DNA of 64,000 nt from Hydrogenophilales bacterium (lineage in GTDB: Bacteria; Pseudomonadota; Gammaproteobacteria; Burkholderiales; Thiobacillaceae), in assembly GCA_023258975.1 (NCBI GenBank), contig JAHFRD010000004.1:186001-250000 (forward strand), given 5' to 3'. The notes under the pieces are model-generated. The model did not search any database. It worked only from the letters and a program-made list of their open reading frames with translations, and was not told the origin of the DNA. Below, one piece after another: positions 16,798 to 25,998 of the stretch; the first letter of the stretch is position 1; the number at the start of each line of letters is the position of its first letter. Made by a program: the position numbers and the translations under genes.

Positions 16798-18143
16798 TGG
16801 AAGTGGGTGAGAACACAGCAGCGGCATTGGAAGCCGCGACGACCTTCGAGGAACTGGGCCTCGCGCCGGAGATTCTTCGGGCACTTGGCGACATGGGCTA
16901 CAGCATCCCCACGCCGATCCAGAAACAGGCCATCCCCCTGGTGCTGGCCGGGCGCGATCTGATGGCGCAGGCGCAGACCGGCACCGGCAAGACCGCCGCG
17001 TTCGCGCTGCCGCTGTTGCAGAAGATGATTCCCCACGCCAACGGCAGCGCCTCGCCGGCGCGCCACCCGGTGCGCGCTCTGGTGCTCACGCCGACGCGGG
17101 AACTGGCGATCCAGGTTCACGACAGCGTGGTGGCCTACAACAAGAACCTGCCGCTGCGCAGCACCGTGGTGTTCGGCGGTGTCGACATGAAGGGACAGGA
17201 GGCCGACCTGCGCGGTGGAGTGGAAATCCTGGTGGCCACGCCGGGCCGTCTGCTCGATCACGCCGGCAACAAGGTGGCGCAGCTCTCGCAGGTGCAGTTC
17301 CTGGTGCTGGATGAAGCCGACCGCATGCTGGACATGGGGTTCCTGCCGGATCTGAAGCGCATCCTCAACCTGCTGCCGACGCAACGCCAGACCCTGTTGT
17401 TCTCCGCCACGTTCGACGACAGCATCGTCGGCCTCGCCAGGAGCTTCCTGCGGAACCCCTTGAAAGTCGAAGTCGCCCGCCGCAATACCGCCGCCGAACT
17501 GGTGGAGCAGGTGGTGCACAAGGTGCGCGAGGACGACAAGATGGATGCCCTGTTGCAGGTCATCAAGGCGCGCGGAATCAGCCAGGCCCTGGTGTTCACG
17601 CGCACCAAGATCGCCGCCGACAAACTCGGCCGCCGCCTGCAGAAACGCGGCGTGCAGACCGGCATCATCCACGGCGACAAGGCCCAGGTGGAGCGTCTGG
17701 CCGCGCTCGACGGCTTCAAACAGGGCAAGGTGCAACTGCTGGTGGCCACCGACATCGCCGCGCGCGGCATCGACATCGTCGAATTGCCCTGCGTGTTCAA
17801 TTTCGAACTGCCCTATGCGGCGGAAGACTATGTCCACCGTATCGGCCGCACCGGCCGCGCGGGTTCCTCCGGCCTCGCCATATCCCTGGTGTCGAACGAG
17901 GAAGAGCGGCTGCTGGTGGCCATCCGTAAATTCATCAATCGCGATCTGGACGAGGCCCCCCTGCCGGAAATCGAACGACCGCGCCCGGCCGCCGCAGCGA
18001 TGCCGGCGGCCCTGGTCGAGCAGCCCGATGCCGCGCAGCCGGACGACGCGGCGCGGCCGCGCATGGGACGGCTGCGCCGCGAACCGGTCTGCGCCCTGCT
18101 GCTGCCGCCGATCAAACCTGCCCAGGCCAATCAACCCGCATGA
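16797..18143 (+). CDS. rhlE: DEAD-box RNA helicase, RhlE type
   Basis: A 448-residue ATP-dependent RNA helicase acting in ribosome assembly or RNA turnover. Motifs are in order: Q motif (TPIQKQAIP), Walker A (AQTGTGKTAA, about residue 58), PTRELAIQ, TPGR, DEAD, SAT, TDIAARGID and HRIGRTGR. A short basic/Pro-Ala tail follows the second RecA domain. ATG 16797 overlaps the preceding stop; the frame is open further upstream only as a shadow of that gene. The protein ends overlapping the DUF3301 start. Confidence 0.94.
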   Translation: MEVGENTAAALEAATTFEELGLAPEILRALGDMGYSIPTPIQKQAIPLVLAGRDLMAQAQTGTGKTAAFALPLLQKMIPHANGSASPARHPVRALVLTPTRELAIQVHDSVVAYNKNLPLRSTVVFGGVDMKGQEADLRGGVEILVATPGRLLDHAGNKVAQLSQVQFLVLDEADRMLDMGFLPDLKRILNLLPTQRQTLLFSATFDDSIVGLARSFLRNPLKVEVARRNTAAELVEQVVHKVREDDKMDALLQVIKARGISQALVFTRTKIAADKLGRRLQKRGVQTGIIHGDKAQVERLAALDGFKQGKVQLLVATDIAARGIDIVELPCVFNFELPYAAEDYVHRIGRTGRAGSSGLAISLVSNEEERLLVAIRKFINRDLDEAPLPEIERPRPAAAAMPAALVEQPDAAQPDDAARPRMGRLRREPVCALLLPPIKPAQANQPA

Positions 18144-18466
18144 GCCCGGAAGGGTTGCTGCTGCTTCTGCTGGCCGCGCTGATGTGGTTCTGGTGGGACA
18201 GCCTGCAAAAACGCGAAATCGCGCTCGCGGCGGCGCGCCTGGCGTGTGAGCGCGCCGGAGTGCAATTTCTCGATGCCAGCGTGGCGCTGCGCAAGCTCAG
18301 GCTGCGTCGCGATTCGGAACAACGCGCCCGCTTGCATCGGGAATACGCCTTCGAATACTCCACCGAGGGCGACGACCGCCAACCCGGCTGGATCTGGCTC
18401 CTGGGCGCGCGGGTAGTCGATGTCACCCTGGTGGAACGGAACAACGTGGTGCCGTTCCGCTCCTGA
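18140..18466 (+). CDS. DUF3301-family small membrane protein
   Basis: A 108-residue protein with an N-terminal membrane helix (about residues 3-20, SPEGLLLLLLAALMWFWWD) and a basic soluble domain ending in DVTLVERNNVVPFRS. I recognise the pattern as DUF3301, whose function is unknown. It overlaps rhlE as ATGA. Confidence 0.8.
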   Translation: MSPEGLLLLLLAALMWFWWDSLQKREIALAAARLACERAGVQFLDASVALRKLRLRRDSEQRARLHREYAFEYSTEGDDRQPGWIWLLGARVVDVTLVERNNVVPFRS

Positions 18467-18484
18467 GCATGCGCAAGGCAACAA

Positions 18485-18503
18485 GCCGGCGGGATGCCGG
18501 CGC
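18485..18503. repeat. REP-like palindrome, single half
   Basis: GCCGGCGGGATGCCGGCGC lies in the gap between DUF3301 and modB and matches the half-element seen upstream of purA (63654-63678). Confidence 0.6.
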
Positions 18504-18560
18504 AACCGGCAAGGCGCCCTCGGTTCCAGGCGGCTTGCATTGACCGCAGTGCCCGTCGGC

Positions 18561-18577
18561 ATACAACATGCTTGTAT
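18561..18577. promoter_or_regulatory. Palindromic operator candidate upstream of modB
   Basis: ATACAA-CATGC-TTGTAT is a perfect six-base inverted repeat with a five-base centre, 28 bases before the modB start. It does not match the ModE consensus that I recall, but its position fits a repressor or activator site for modBC. Confidence 0.4.
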
Positions 18578-18604
18578 TCCGAGCCGCCACCCACTTGCCA
18601 CCGC

Positions 18605-19276
18605 ATGTCTCCTTCCGATCTGGGCGCCATCTGGCTGACCCTTAAACTCGCCTGCGTCACCACCGCGCTGCTGCTGCTCATCGGTACACCCATCGCCTGG
18701 TGGCTGGCGCGCAGCGATTCCTTCTGGAAAGGGCCGGTAGGCGCCGTGGTGGCGTTGCCCATCGTGCTGCCGCCGACGGTGATCGGCTTCTATCTTCTGG
18801 TGGCGATGGGGCCGAACGGCCCGGTCGGCCAGTTCACCCAGGCGCTTGGACTGGGCGTGCTGCCGTTCACCTTTGCCGGCCTGGTGGTGGCCTCGGTGTT
18901 CTACTCGCTGCCCTTCGTGGTGCAGCCGCTGCAAAACGCCTTCGAGGCCATCGGCGAGCGGCCGCTGGAAGTGGCGGCCACCTTGCGGGCCTCGCCGCTG
19001 GATGCTTTTTTCAGCGTGGCGTTGCCGCTCGCCCGGCCCGGCTACCTCACCGCCACGGTGTTGGGATTTGCGCATACTGTCGGGGAATTCGGCGTGGTGC
19101 TGATGATCGGCGGCAACATTCCCGACGAGACGCGGGTGGTTTCGGTGCAGATCTACGACCACGTCGAGGCGATGGACTATGCCCAGGCGCACTGGCTGGC
19201 GGCCGGCATGCTGGTGTTTTCCTTTCTCGTGCTGCTGGCGCTGTATACCCTCAACCCGAGCGGGCGGCGTCGATGA
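18605..19276 (+). CDS. modB: Molybdate ABC transporter permease
   Basis: A 223-residue inner-membrane permease with about five membrane segments. Family signatures are [15 protein letters not shown] and the cytoplasmic loop that couples to the ATPase, [22 protein letters not shown], then [23 protein letters not shown] 18605 is taken as start. No modA (periplasmic molybdate binder) is adjacent, which is unusual. It overlaps modC as ATGA. Confidence 0.93.
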   Translation: MSPSDLGAIWLTLKLACVTTALLLLIGTPIAWWLARSDSFWKGPVGAVVALPIVLPPTVIGFYLLVAMGPNGPVGQFTQALGLGVLPFTFAGLVVASVFYSLPFVVQPLQNAFEAIGERPLEVAATLRASPLDAFFSVALPLARPGYLTATVLGFAHTVGEFGVVLMIGGNIPDETRVVSVQIYDHVEAMDYAQAHWLAAGMLVFSFLVLLALYTLNPSGRRR

Positions 19277-20385
19277 GCGCGGGGTCGATGAGCGGTATCC
19301 GCGCCCGTTTCAAGCTGGATTACCCGGGGTTTTCCCTGGACGTGGATCTGCACCTGCCGGGAGTCGGCGTGACCACCCTGTTCGGCCATTCCGGCTCTGG
19401 CAAGACCACGCTGCTGCGCTGTGTCGCGGGCTTGCGGCACGTGGCCGGCGGCGAACTGGTGGTGAATGGCGAGGTCTGGCAGGACGCCGACACTTGTCTG
19501 CCCCCGCATCGACGCTCGATCGGTTACGTGTTCCAGGAAGCCAGCCTGTTTCCGCATCTCGATATCCGCCGCAATCTCGAATACGGCCTCAAACGGGTAC
19601 CGGAGGCGCGGCGTCGGGTGGGGCTGGAACACGCCATCGAACTGCTCGGTATCGGCCATCTGCTCAAGCGCAAACCGGATAGCCTGTCCGGCGGCGAGCG
19701 GCAGCGCGTGGGCATTGCCCGCGCCCTGGTGGTGAGCCCGGATATTCTCCTGATGGATGAGCCCCTGGCGGCGCTCGATCTGGCGCGCAAGCAGGAAATC
19801 CTGCCCTACCTGGAGCGCCTGCACGACGACCTGGAAATCCCCGTGCTCTATGTCAGCCATGCGCCGGACGAGGTCGCGCGCCTGGCCGACCATCTGGTCG
19901 TGCTGGAGCGGGGCAAGGTGGTGGCCAGCGGTGGCCTTACCGAAACCCTGGCGCGCCTGGACCTGCCCATCCGCCTGGGCGAGGATGCCGGCGTGGTGCT
20001 CGATGGCGAAGTCGCGGAAATTGATGCCGACTGGCATCTCGCGCGTGTCCGGGTCGGGTTGCCGGAGAGCCATCCGGGCGGCCCGGTCAACTTGTGGGTA
20101 CGCGACAGCGGGCATCCCGTCGGCCACCGCGCGCGGGTGCGCATCCTGGCGCGCGATGTCAGCGTGGCGCTGGACCGCCATGACGACTCCAGCATCCTCA
20201 ACACCCTGTCCGCCACCGTGGTGGAAGTGGCCGAAGACAGCCACCCCGCGCTTTCCCTGGTGCGCATGGATGTTGCCGGCGCGCCGCTGGTGGCCCGCCT
20301 CACCCGGCGCTCCGTCAGCGGCCTCGGCCTGCTCCCCGGCAAGCTGGTCTGGGCGCAGATCAAGGCGGTTGCGTTGATCGGTTGA
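19273..20385 (+). CDS. modC: Molybdate ABC transporter ATP-binding protein
   Basis: A 370-residue ATPase that powers molybdate import with ModB. It contains Walker A ([12 protein letters not shown]), Q-loop ([12 protein letters not shown]), signature ([15 protein letters not shown]), Walker B ([11 protein letters not shown]) and H-loop (YVSHAPDEV). The C-terminal TOBE/Mop domain (about residues 300-370, [20 protein letters not shown]) can bind oxyanion. ATG 19273 overlaps modB; ATG 19288 is an alternative. Confidence 0.94.
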   Translation: MSAGSMSGIRARFKLDYPGFSLDVDLHLPGVGVTTLFGHSGSGKTTLLRCVAGLRHVAGGELVVNGEVWQDADTCLPPHRRSIGYVFQEASLFPHLDIRRNLEYGLKRVPEARRRVGLEHAIELLGIGHLLKRKPDSLSGGERQRVGIARALVVSPDILLMDEPLAALDLARKQEILPYLERLHDDLEIPVLYVSHAPDEVARLADHLVVLERGKVVASGGLTETLARLDLPIRLGEDAGVVLDGEVAEIDADWHLARVRVGLPESHPGGPVNLWVRDSGHPVGHRARVRILARDVSVALDRHDDSSILNTLSATVVEVAEDSHPALSLVRMDVAGAPLVARLTRRSVSGLGLLPGKLVWAQIKAVALIG

Positions 20386-20512
20386 ACCGCCTCATCGAGA
20401 AATTGTGCGGTTGCAGCAAACGGGGTACGCTCACGCCCACTTTCTCAAGGCACGCCACCCACGGGCCTGCCCGGCGGTTATCCCCAAACTCACCCTCCCC
20501 ACAGGATTCATC

Positions 20513-21373
20513 ATGAGCGACATCGAGTTCGAGCAAGGCGTCAACGAGGCCATCGAGGCCGTCGTACAGGCTTCCACGCGCATCACGCCGGAGAGCACCG
20601 CCGAGGTGCGCCAGATCGTGCTGCGCATCCATGAGCCGGCCATCTATTTTCTGGAAGGCCAGAGCATCGGCGTACTGGTGCCGGGGCCGCATCCCTTCGG
20701 CAACAAGAACCATCACCGCTACTACACCATCGCCAATGCCAAGGGCGACGACAGCGGCGTCGAACTGGAACTGCTGGTGCGCCGTTGCTCCTATATCGAC
20801 GAAGTTTCCGGCGAGGAATACCCCGGCATCGCCTCGAACCACCTGTGCAACGCGCGGGAGGGCGACAAGCTCACCCTGACCGGCCCCTATCGCAGCCCGT
20901 TCCGCATTCCCGCCGACAAGAACAGCAACCTGTTGATGCTCGGCACCGGCACCGGCATCGCGCCGTTCCGCGCCTTCATGCGTCGCATCTACGACGAGCG
21001 GCGGGACTGGAGCGGCAAGGTTCGGCTCTATTACGGGGCGCGCGGCGGTACCGACATGCTCTACATGAACGATCTCAACAACGATCTGGCCAACTACTAC
21101 GACCAGAAAACCTTCCAGGCCATCCAGGCACTCGGCAAGGGCGTACTCGGCGATGAGGCCGACGCCTTGCGCGGCGGCGTGGAACAACACGCCGCCGAAG
21201 TCTGGGATCTGGTCTGTTCGCCCCATACCCATGTGTACCTGGCCGGCATGAAGAAGGCCGCCGACGAATTCGACGCCAGCATGGTCAAACTGGCGGGGTC
21301 GGCGGAACAGTGGCAAGAGATCAAGCAGGGCCTGATCGAAGACCGCCGCTGGTCCGAACTGACCTACATCTGA
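20513..21373 (+). CDS. Ferredoxin-NADP(+) reductase-like flavoprotein
   Basis: A 286-residue FAD/NAD(P)-binding oxidoreductase of the FNR family. FAD contacts are in YFLEGQSIGVLVPG and HHRYYTIAN; the pyridine-nucleotide domain has MLGTGTGIAPFRAFMR, LYYGAR and, near the C-terminus, THVYLAGMKK. It probably passes electrons between NADPH and ferredoxin/flavodoxin. The start ATG 20513 lies eight bases after an AGGA-type SD. It stands alone, 127 bases after modC. The redox partner is unknown. Confidence 0.85.
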   Translation: MSDIEFEQGVNEAIEAVVQASTRITPESTAEVRQIVLRIHEPAIYFLEGQSIGVLVPGPHPFGNKNHHRYYTIANAKGDDSGVELELLVRRCSYIDEVSGEEYPGIASNHLCNAREGDKLTLTGPYRSPFRIPADKNSNLLMLGTGTGIAPFRAFMRRIYDERRDWSGKVRLYYGARGGTDMLYMNDLNNDLANYYDQKTFQAIQALGKGVLGDEADALRGGVEQHAAEVWDLVCSPHTHVYLAGMKKAADEFDASMVKLAGSAEQWQEIKQGLIEDRRWSELTYI

Positions 21374-21450
21374 AAGGAACCCGGACACGCGCCCTTGTAG
21401 CACCGGGGAGGCGATCCGGGCTCATGTTTCGAGCCGGAGGCACAACTGAC

Positions 21451-22068
21451 ATGACGCTACCGCCGCTGACCGCCGAAGAAGCCCGCGTTCTCGGGGTGTT
21501 GATCGAGAAATCGAAAACCACGCCGGACGCCTATCCGCTGACGGTGAACAGCCTTACCGCCGGTTGCAACCAGAAGACTTCGCGCGATCCGGTGATGAAC
21601 CTCGCGGAAGCCGAGGTTCAGGCGACGCTGGAAGAACTGCGCGGCCGCACCCTGATCCTGGAGAGCTATGGCGCTTCCGGGCGGGTGCTGCGCTACGCCC
21701 ACAACTTCGGCAAGGTCTACGGCCTGCCGGGTGCCGCCGTCGATCTGCTCGCCGTGCTCATGTTGCGCGGCGCGCAGACCGCCAGCGAACTGCGCGCCAA
21801 CTGCGAACGCCTGCACCACTTCGCGGATGCGTCGGCGGTGGAAGGCTATCTGGACGAACTGGCGAGCCGGGAAGCCGGCGCCCTGGCGCGGAAACTGCCG
21901 CGCCAGCCGGGCGCGCGGGAACCGCGCTGGATCCATTTGATGTGTGGCGAACCCCTGGAAATTCCCGCCGCCGCACCCATCGCCGCGAGCGGCCTGGAAG
22001 CGCGCGTCGCCCGCCTGGAACAGGAAGTGGCGGAACTGCGCGCTTTGCTGGCCGAATTGGCGGGGTAA
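21451..22068 (+). CDS. yceH: YceH / DUF480 family protein
   Basis: A 205-residue UPF0502 protein with a tandem winged-helix layout. The N-terminus (LTAEEARVLGVLIEKSKTTP) and NSLTAGCNQKTSRDPVM are signatures of the family. Heptad-like residues at the C-terminus (ARVARLEQEVAELRALLAEL) suggest a short coiled coil. ATG 21451 is chosen, with GGAGG 10-14 bases upstream. Molecular function is not established. Confidence 0.9.
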   Translation: MTLPPLTAEEARVLGVLIEKSKTTPDAYPLTVNSLTAGCNQKTSRDPVMNLAEAEVQATLEELRGRTLILESYGASGRVLRYAHNFGKVYGLPGAAVDLLAVLMLRGAQTASELRANCERLHHFADASAVEGYLDELASREAGALARKLPRQPGAREPRWIHLMCGEPLEIPAAAPIAASGLEARVARLEQEVAELRALLAELAG

Positions 22069-22110
22069 TCGGCCCACAGGCGCAAATTGCGTCGAAGCAA
22101 TGGGTTGCTC

Positions 22111-22140
22111 CTGTAGCGCCGGCTTCCAGTTGCCGGCGCT
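22111..22140. repeat. REP-like palindrome between yceH and msrB
   Basis: Starts CTGTAGCGCCGGCTTCCAG and ends TGCCGGCGCT; the two GCCGGC arms can form a hairpin. It lies between the convergent yceH and msrB genes and has no T tract. Confidence 0.7.
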
Positions 22141-22152
22141 GCCACGGCAGGT

Positions 22153-22605
22153 TCATGTTCCCGAGCGTGTCGCGCCGCCCCTGAACACCAGCGAAACCGA
22201 GTTCAGGCAATAGCGCCGTCCGGTCGGCGCCGGGCCGTCGTCGAAGACGTGGCCGAGGTGGCCGTCACAGCGGGCGCAGCGGATTTCCACGCGGATCATG
22301 CCGTGGCCACCGTCGCGGACCTCGCGAATGTGGGCCGGGTCATAAGGCTGGGTGAAGCTGGGCCAGCCGGTGCCGGAGTCGAATTTGGCCTCGGCGCGGA
22401 ACAGCGGCAGTTCGCACAGGCGGCAGTGGTAGACCCCTTCCTCCTTGTGGTTCAGCAGGCCGCCGCAGAACGGCGGCTCCGTACCCTGGTTCAGGATGAC
22501 GCGGCGCTCCTCCCCGGTCAGGCGGGCGGCGAGCGCGGCTTTTTCCTCGGGGCTGGGCGGCGTCAGGTCGTGGCCGGATGCGGAGTGTTCGGGCGCATGG
22601 TTCAT
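22153..22605 (-). CDS. msrB: Peptide methionine-R-sulfoxide reductase
   Basis: A 150-residue MsrB that repairs methionine-R-sulfoxide in proteins. It has two zinc-binding Cys pairs (CRLCELPLF and CARCDGHLGHVFDDG), FDSGTGWPSF in the active site and the catalytic Cys in RYCLNSVSLVF. ATG 22605 (MNHAPEHSASG) is chosen; the longer frame reads into the neighbouring gene. It follows the methyltransferase on the same strand by 13 bases. Confidence 0.95.
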   Translation of the reverse strand: MNHAPEHSASGHDLTPPSPEEKAALAARLTGEERRVILNQGTEPPFCGGLLNHKEEGVYHCRLCELPLFRAEAKFDSGTGWPSFTQPYDPAHIREVRDGGHGMIRVEIRCARCDGHLGHVFDDGPAPTGRRYCLNSVSLVFRGGATRSGT

Positions 22606-22618
22606 GGCAATCTCCCGT

Positions 22619-23236
22619 TCAGCGCTTGCGCGCCACCATGAGAAACACCGGGTAGGCGCGGGCTCCCCCGTCGGCGGTGTCCTTGACGATCTCGAACACC
22701 GTGTCGAAACGGAGGTCGCCAAAGCCGGCGGCCTCGGCCAGTTGCCGCAACGCGTCGCGCGTGAAGCCGTGGTGCACATCCACCTCGATGCCGTGGAAGG
22801 AGCCGTCCTCCTGATCCAGGTCGGCCACGCAGAGCCAGCCGCCGGGATTCAGAAGGGCCTGGAAGGTGGCGAGGATGCCGGCGGTATCCGGGATGTGGTG
22901 CAGCACCATCGAGGTGTAAATCAGGTCGTAGCGATCCTCGGGCGCGTCCACGCGGGTCAGATCGAACTGCCGCGCGGCCATATTGCTCACGCCAAGCGCC
23001 GCGATCTTTTCGCGCAGCACTTCCAGCATGCCGGCGGAACTGTCCTTGAGGGTGATGTGGCCGAGCGAGTCTTTCAGCGGAAAGCTCAACATGCCGGTGC
23101 CGCAGCCGTAATCCAGGGCGCGCATGTTCGTGTTCAGGGGGATGGCCGCCTGGATGGCGGCGGCGATCCTGTCGGCGCGTTCCTGGAAAACCGGATTGCC
23201 GTCCCAGAGGCGGGCCTTGCTGTCGAAGTCGATCAT
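22619..23236 (-). CDS. SAM-dependent methyltransferase
   Basis: A 205-residue class I methyltransferase. SAM-binding motif I is ALDYGCGTGMLSFPL, with an acidic residue after the second strand (KDSSAGML) and a YDLIYTSMVLHHIPD post-motif typical of UbiE/Methyltransf_11-like enzymes. The C-terminal strand ends AYPVFLMVARKR. Substrate unknown. It is divergent from hoxF, with about 160 bases of shared upstream region. Confidence 0.85.
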   Translation of the reverse strand: MIDFDSKARLWDGNPVFQERADRIAAAIQAAIPLNTNMRALDYGCGTGMLSFPLKDSLGHITLKDSSAGMLEVLREKIAALGVSNMAARQFDLTRVDAPEDRYDLIYTSMVLHHIPDTAGILATFQALLNPGGWLCVADLDQEDGSFHGIEVDVHHGFTRDALRQLAEAAGFGDLRFDTVFEIVKDTADGGARAYPVFLMVARKR

Positions 23237-23397
23237 GGCGGGGGATGGAGTGTCTTGGGGCGGCCGATTATCGACCCGTGGAAGGCTTGATGTAACCCGC
23301 GCGCCGCCGTAATGCGCTAGGCTGCACCCTGTTTTGTGGACGACGCCGGGTGGCCGAGGGGCTGTCGGGTGTTCCCGTCCCGAACCACGGAGGGAAC

Positions 23398-25215
23398 ATG
23401 ATTCACGAATTGCAATCCATCCTGGCGCGGCACCACGGCGATCCGACGCATCTCCTGCAAGTCTTGCGCGAAGTGCAGGACGCGCTTACCTGGATCTCCC
23501 CGGAAAGCATCGACTACGTGGCCGATGAACTGGGCCTGCCGCGCGCGCGGGTGGAGGGGGTGGCCGGGTTCTACAGCTTTCTCCACAGCGACGCGCCCTG
23601 CCGCTACCGTCTGCTGTTCTCCGACAACATCACCGACCGCATGCTGGGCAACCAGGAGTTGCTGACTTACCTGTGCGAGAAATTGTGGGTGGAACGCGGC
23701 CATAGGTCGGAAGACGGCCTGGTCAGCGTCGATACCACCTCCTGCACCGGCATGTGCGATCAAGGCCCGGCCTTGCTGGTGAATGGCTGGGCGATTCCGC
23801 GCCTGAGCCGTGAACGCCTCGACCGGATCGCCGAGTTGATCCTTGCCCAGACCCCGGTCGAGCGGTGGCCGCGCGAACTGTTCGCGGTGGAGGACAACAT
23901 CCGCCGCGCCGACATCCTGCTGGACAACCCGATGCAGCCGGGAGATTCCCTGCGCGCGGTGCTCGCGGACGGGCGCGAAGCCACCCTGGAAGAGATCCGC
24001 CGGTCGAACCTGCGCGGGCGCGGCGGCGCGGGTTTCGCCACCGCCCTGAAATGGGAGGCCTGCCGCGACGCGCCCGGAGATGGCGCAAATACACAACGCT
24101 ACGTGGTGTGCAACGCCGACGAGGGCGAGCCGGGCACCTTCAAGGATCGTGTCCTCCTCACCACCCAGGCCGATCTGTTGTTCGAGGGCATGACGGTGTG
24201 CGCCTATGTGGTCGGCGCGAGTGGTGGAAAAACACGCGGCTTCCTCTACCTGCGCGGCGAATACCGTTATCTGCTGGAACCACTGAACGAAGTCCTGGCG
24301 CGACGTCGCGCCGCCAATGTGCTGGGCCGCGACATCCTCGGCCACACCGGTTTCGACTTCGACATCGAAATCCACCTGGGCGCCGGCGCCTATGTCTGCG
24401 GCGAGGAATCGGCGTTGATCGAATCGCTGGAAGGCAAGCGCGGCATCCCGCGCAACCGGCCACCTTTCCCGGTCACCCACGGCTATCTGCAACGCCCGAC
24501 CACGGTGAACAATGTCGAGACCTTCTGCGCTGCCGCCCTGGTCACGGCCGGCGGTGCCGAGTGGTACCGGAGCGTCGGCACCGCGAAATCGGCCGGCAGC
24601 AAGGTGTTGTCGGTATCCGGCGATTGCGCGCGCCCCGGCATCTACGAATACCCGTTCGGCGTTACGGTGCGCCAGGTGCTGGAGGATTGCGGCGCCGATC
24701 CCGGCAACGGCGGCACCCTGGCGGTGCAGATCAGCGGCCCTTCCGGCGTCTGCATCGCCGCCGACGAGTTCGACCGCCGCATCGCCTTCGAGGATATCGC
24801 CACCGCCGGCGCCTTCATGGTGTTCGACGCCTCGCGCGACATGTTCGAGGTGGCGCGCAATTTCGCCCACTTCTTCGCCCACGAGAGTTGCGGCTTCTGC
24901 ACTCCCTGCCGGGTCGGCACCGCCATGTTGCGGAGCACGATGGACAAGATCGCGGAGGGCCACGGCACGCTGTACGACCTGGCCGAAATCGAGAAACTCG
25001 ACCGCGTGCTCAACCAGTCGGCGCACTGCGGGCTTGGCCATAGCGCCTGCAATCCCACCCTGGACACGATGAAGCGTTTTCGCCCGACCTACGAACGGCG
25101 CCTGAAATCCCAGGATTTCGAACCCGCCTTCGACCTCGACGGCGCGCTCGCCGCCGCCCGCCGCATGACCGGCCGCGACGATGCCGGCGCCCACCTGAGC
25201 ACAGAGGAAGCATGA
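23398..25215 (+). CDS. hoxF: NAD-reducing hydrogenase diaphorase subunit HoxF
   Basis: A 605-residue diaphorase subunit that passes electrons from hydrogen oxidation to NAD+. The N-terminal NuoE-like domain (about residues 1-150) keeps only one Cys pair (CTGMC, near 116-120); the first pair of NuoE is absent at FSDNITDRMLG. The NuoF-like part carries the NADH/FMN loops GRGGAGFATALKW and DEGEPGTFKDR, then EESALIESLEGKRG, and a [4Fe-4S] motif SCGFCTPCRVG with a later Cys in GHSACNP. The ATG follows GGAGGGAAC. First gene of the hox run. Confidence 0.95.
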   Translation: MIHELQSILARHHGDPTHLLQVLREVQDALTWISPESIDYVADELGLPRARVEGVAGFYSFLHSDAPCRYRLLFSDNITDRMLGNQELLTYLCEKLWVERGHRSEDGLVSVDTTSCTGMCDQGPALLVNGWAIPRLSRERLDRIAELILAQTPVERWPRELFAVEDNIRRADILLDNPMQPGDSLRAVLADGREATLEEIRRSNLRGRGGAGFATALKWEACRDAPGDGANTQRYVVCNADEGEPGTFKDRVLLTTQADLLFEGMTVCAYVVGASGGKTRGFLYLRGEYRYLLEPLNEVLARRRAANVLGRDILGHTGFDFDIEIHLGAGAYVCGEESALIESLEGKRGIPRNRPPFPVTHGYLQRPTTVNNVETFCAAALVTAGGAEWYRSVGTAKSAGSKVLSVSGDCARPGIYEYPFGVTVRQVLEDCGADPGNGGTLAVQISGPSGVCIAADEFDRRIAFEDIATAGAFMVFDASRDMFEVARNFAHFFAHESCGFCTPCRVGTAMLRSTMDKIAEGHGTLYDLAEIEKLDRVLNQSAHCGLGHSACNPTLDTMKRFRPTYERRLKSQDFEPAFDLDGALAAARRMTGRDDAGAHLSTEEA

Positions 25216-25245
25216 AACCGGCAGACATTTACGTATGGAGTTCCC

Positions 25246-25998
25246 ATGACTGACACCTTCCTGCTCGACGGCGAGGACGTCGCTTTCGCCCCCGGCCAGA
25301 GTGTCCTGCAGGCGGCCTTGAGCGCCGGCCGCTACATTCCACACTTGTGTTATCACCCGGAATTCAAGCCGCACGGCAGTTGCAAGGTGTGCACGGTGAA
25401 GGCCAATGGACGCACGGCCGCTTCCTGTACCCTGCCGGCCCAGGCCGGGCTGAACGTGGAGAGCGAGACCGGGGAAATGAACGATCTGCGCCGCACACTG
25501 GTGCAGATGCTGTTCGCCGAGGGCAACCACTTCTGCCCCTCCTGCGAGAAGAGCGGAAACTGCGCGCTACAGGCCCTGGGCGCCGACCTCGGCGTGATGA
25601 CAGCGGGGTTCCGCCACTTCTATCCGGATCGCCCGGTGGATGCCTCGCACCCGGATTTCCTGCTCGATTTCAACCGCTGCATCCTGTGTGAACTATGCGT
25701 TCGCGCCTCCTGCGAGGTGGATGAAAAATGCGTGTTCGCCCTGTCCGGGCGCGGCATCGACAAGCATCTGGTGGTCAACGCCGCCTCCGGCAGGCTTGCC
25801 GACACCAACATCGCCCTCTCCGACAAGGCCGCCACGGTCTGCCCGGTGGGCGTCATCATCCAGAAACGGGTCGGCTTCTCGGTGCCCATCGGCCAGCGCC
25901 GTTACGACCAGCGCCCGATCCGCGCCCAGGCGCTCGACGACGCCCCACGCCAAGCCGCCGCCAGCGGCGGTTGCGCCGCCTGCGAGGGAACCGCATGA
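25246..25998 (+). CDS. hoxU: NAD-reducing hydrogenase subunit HoxU
   Basis: A 250-residue electron-transfer subunit homologous to the N-terminus of NuoG. It has a ferredoxin-like [2Fe-2S] site (LCYHPEFKPHGSCKVC plus a later Cys in SCTLP), the His-Cys3 motif (HFCPSCEKSGNC) and Cys clusters for a further [4Fe-4S] centre (CILCELCVRASCE and VCPVG). It connects HoxF to the HoxYH hydrogenase module. ATG 25246 lies 30 bases after hoxF. Confidence 0.95.
   Translation: MTDTFLLDGEDVAFAPGQSVLQAALSAGRYIPHLCYHPEFKPHGSCKVCTVKANGRTAASCTLPAQAGLNVESETGEMNDLRRTLVQMLFAEGNHFCPSCEKSGNCALQALGADLGVMTAGFRHFYPDRPVDASHPDFLLDFNRCILCELCVRASCEVDEKCVFALSGRGIDKHLVVNAASGRLADTNIALSDKAATVCPVGVIIQKRVGFSVPIGQRRYDQRPIRAQALDDAPRQAAASGGCAACEGTA

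Noticed and set aside
21391-21420. TTGTAGCACCGGGGAGGCGATCC-type stretch after the FNR-like gene
   Set aside because: Only the first bases resemble the REP-like family and the second arm is missing.
23317-25530. Open frame of 737 codons opposite hoxF
   Set aside because: Antisense to a well-supported hoxF; composition is typical of a GC-rich shadow.
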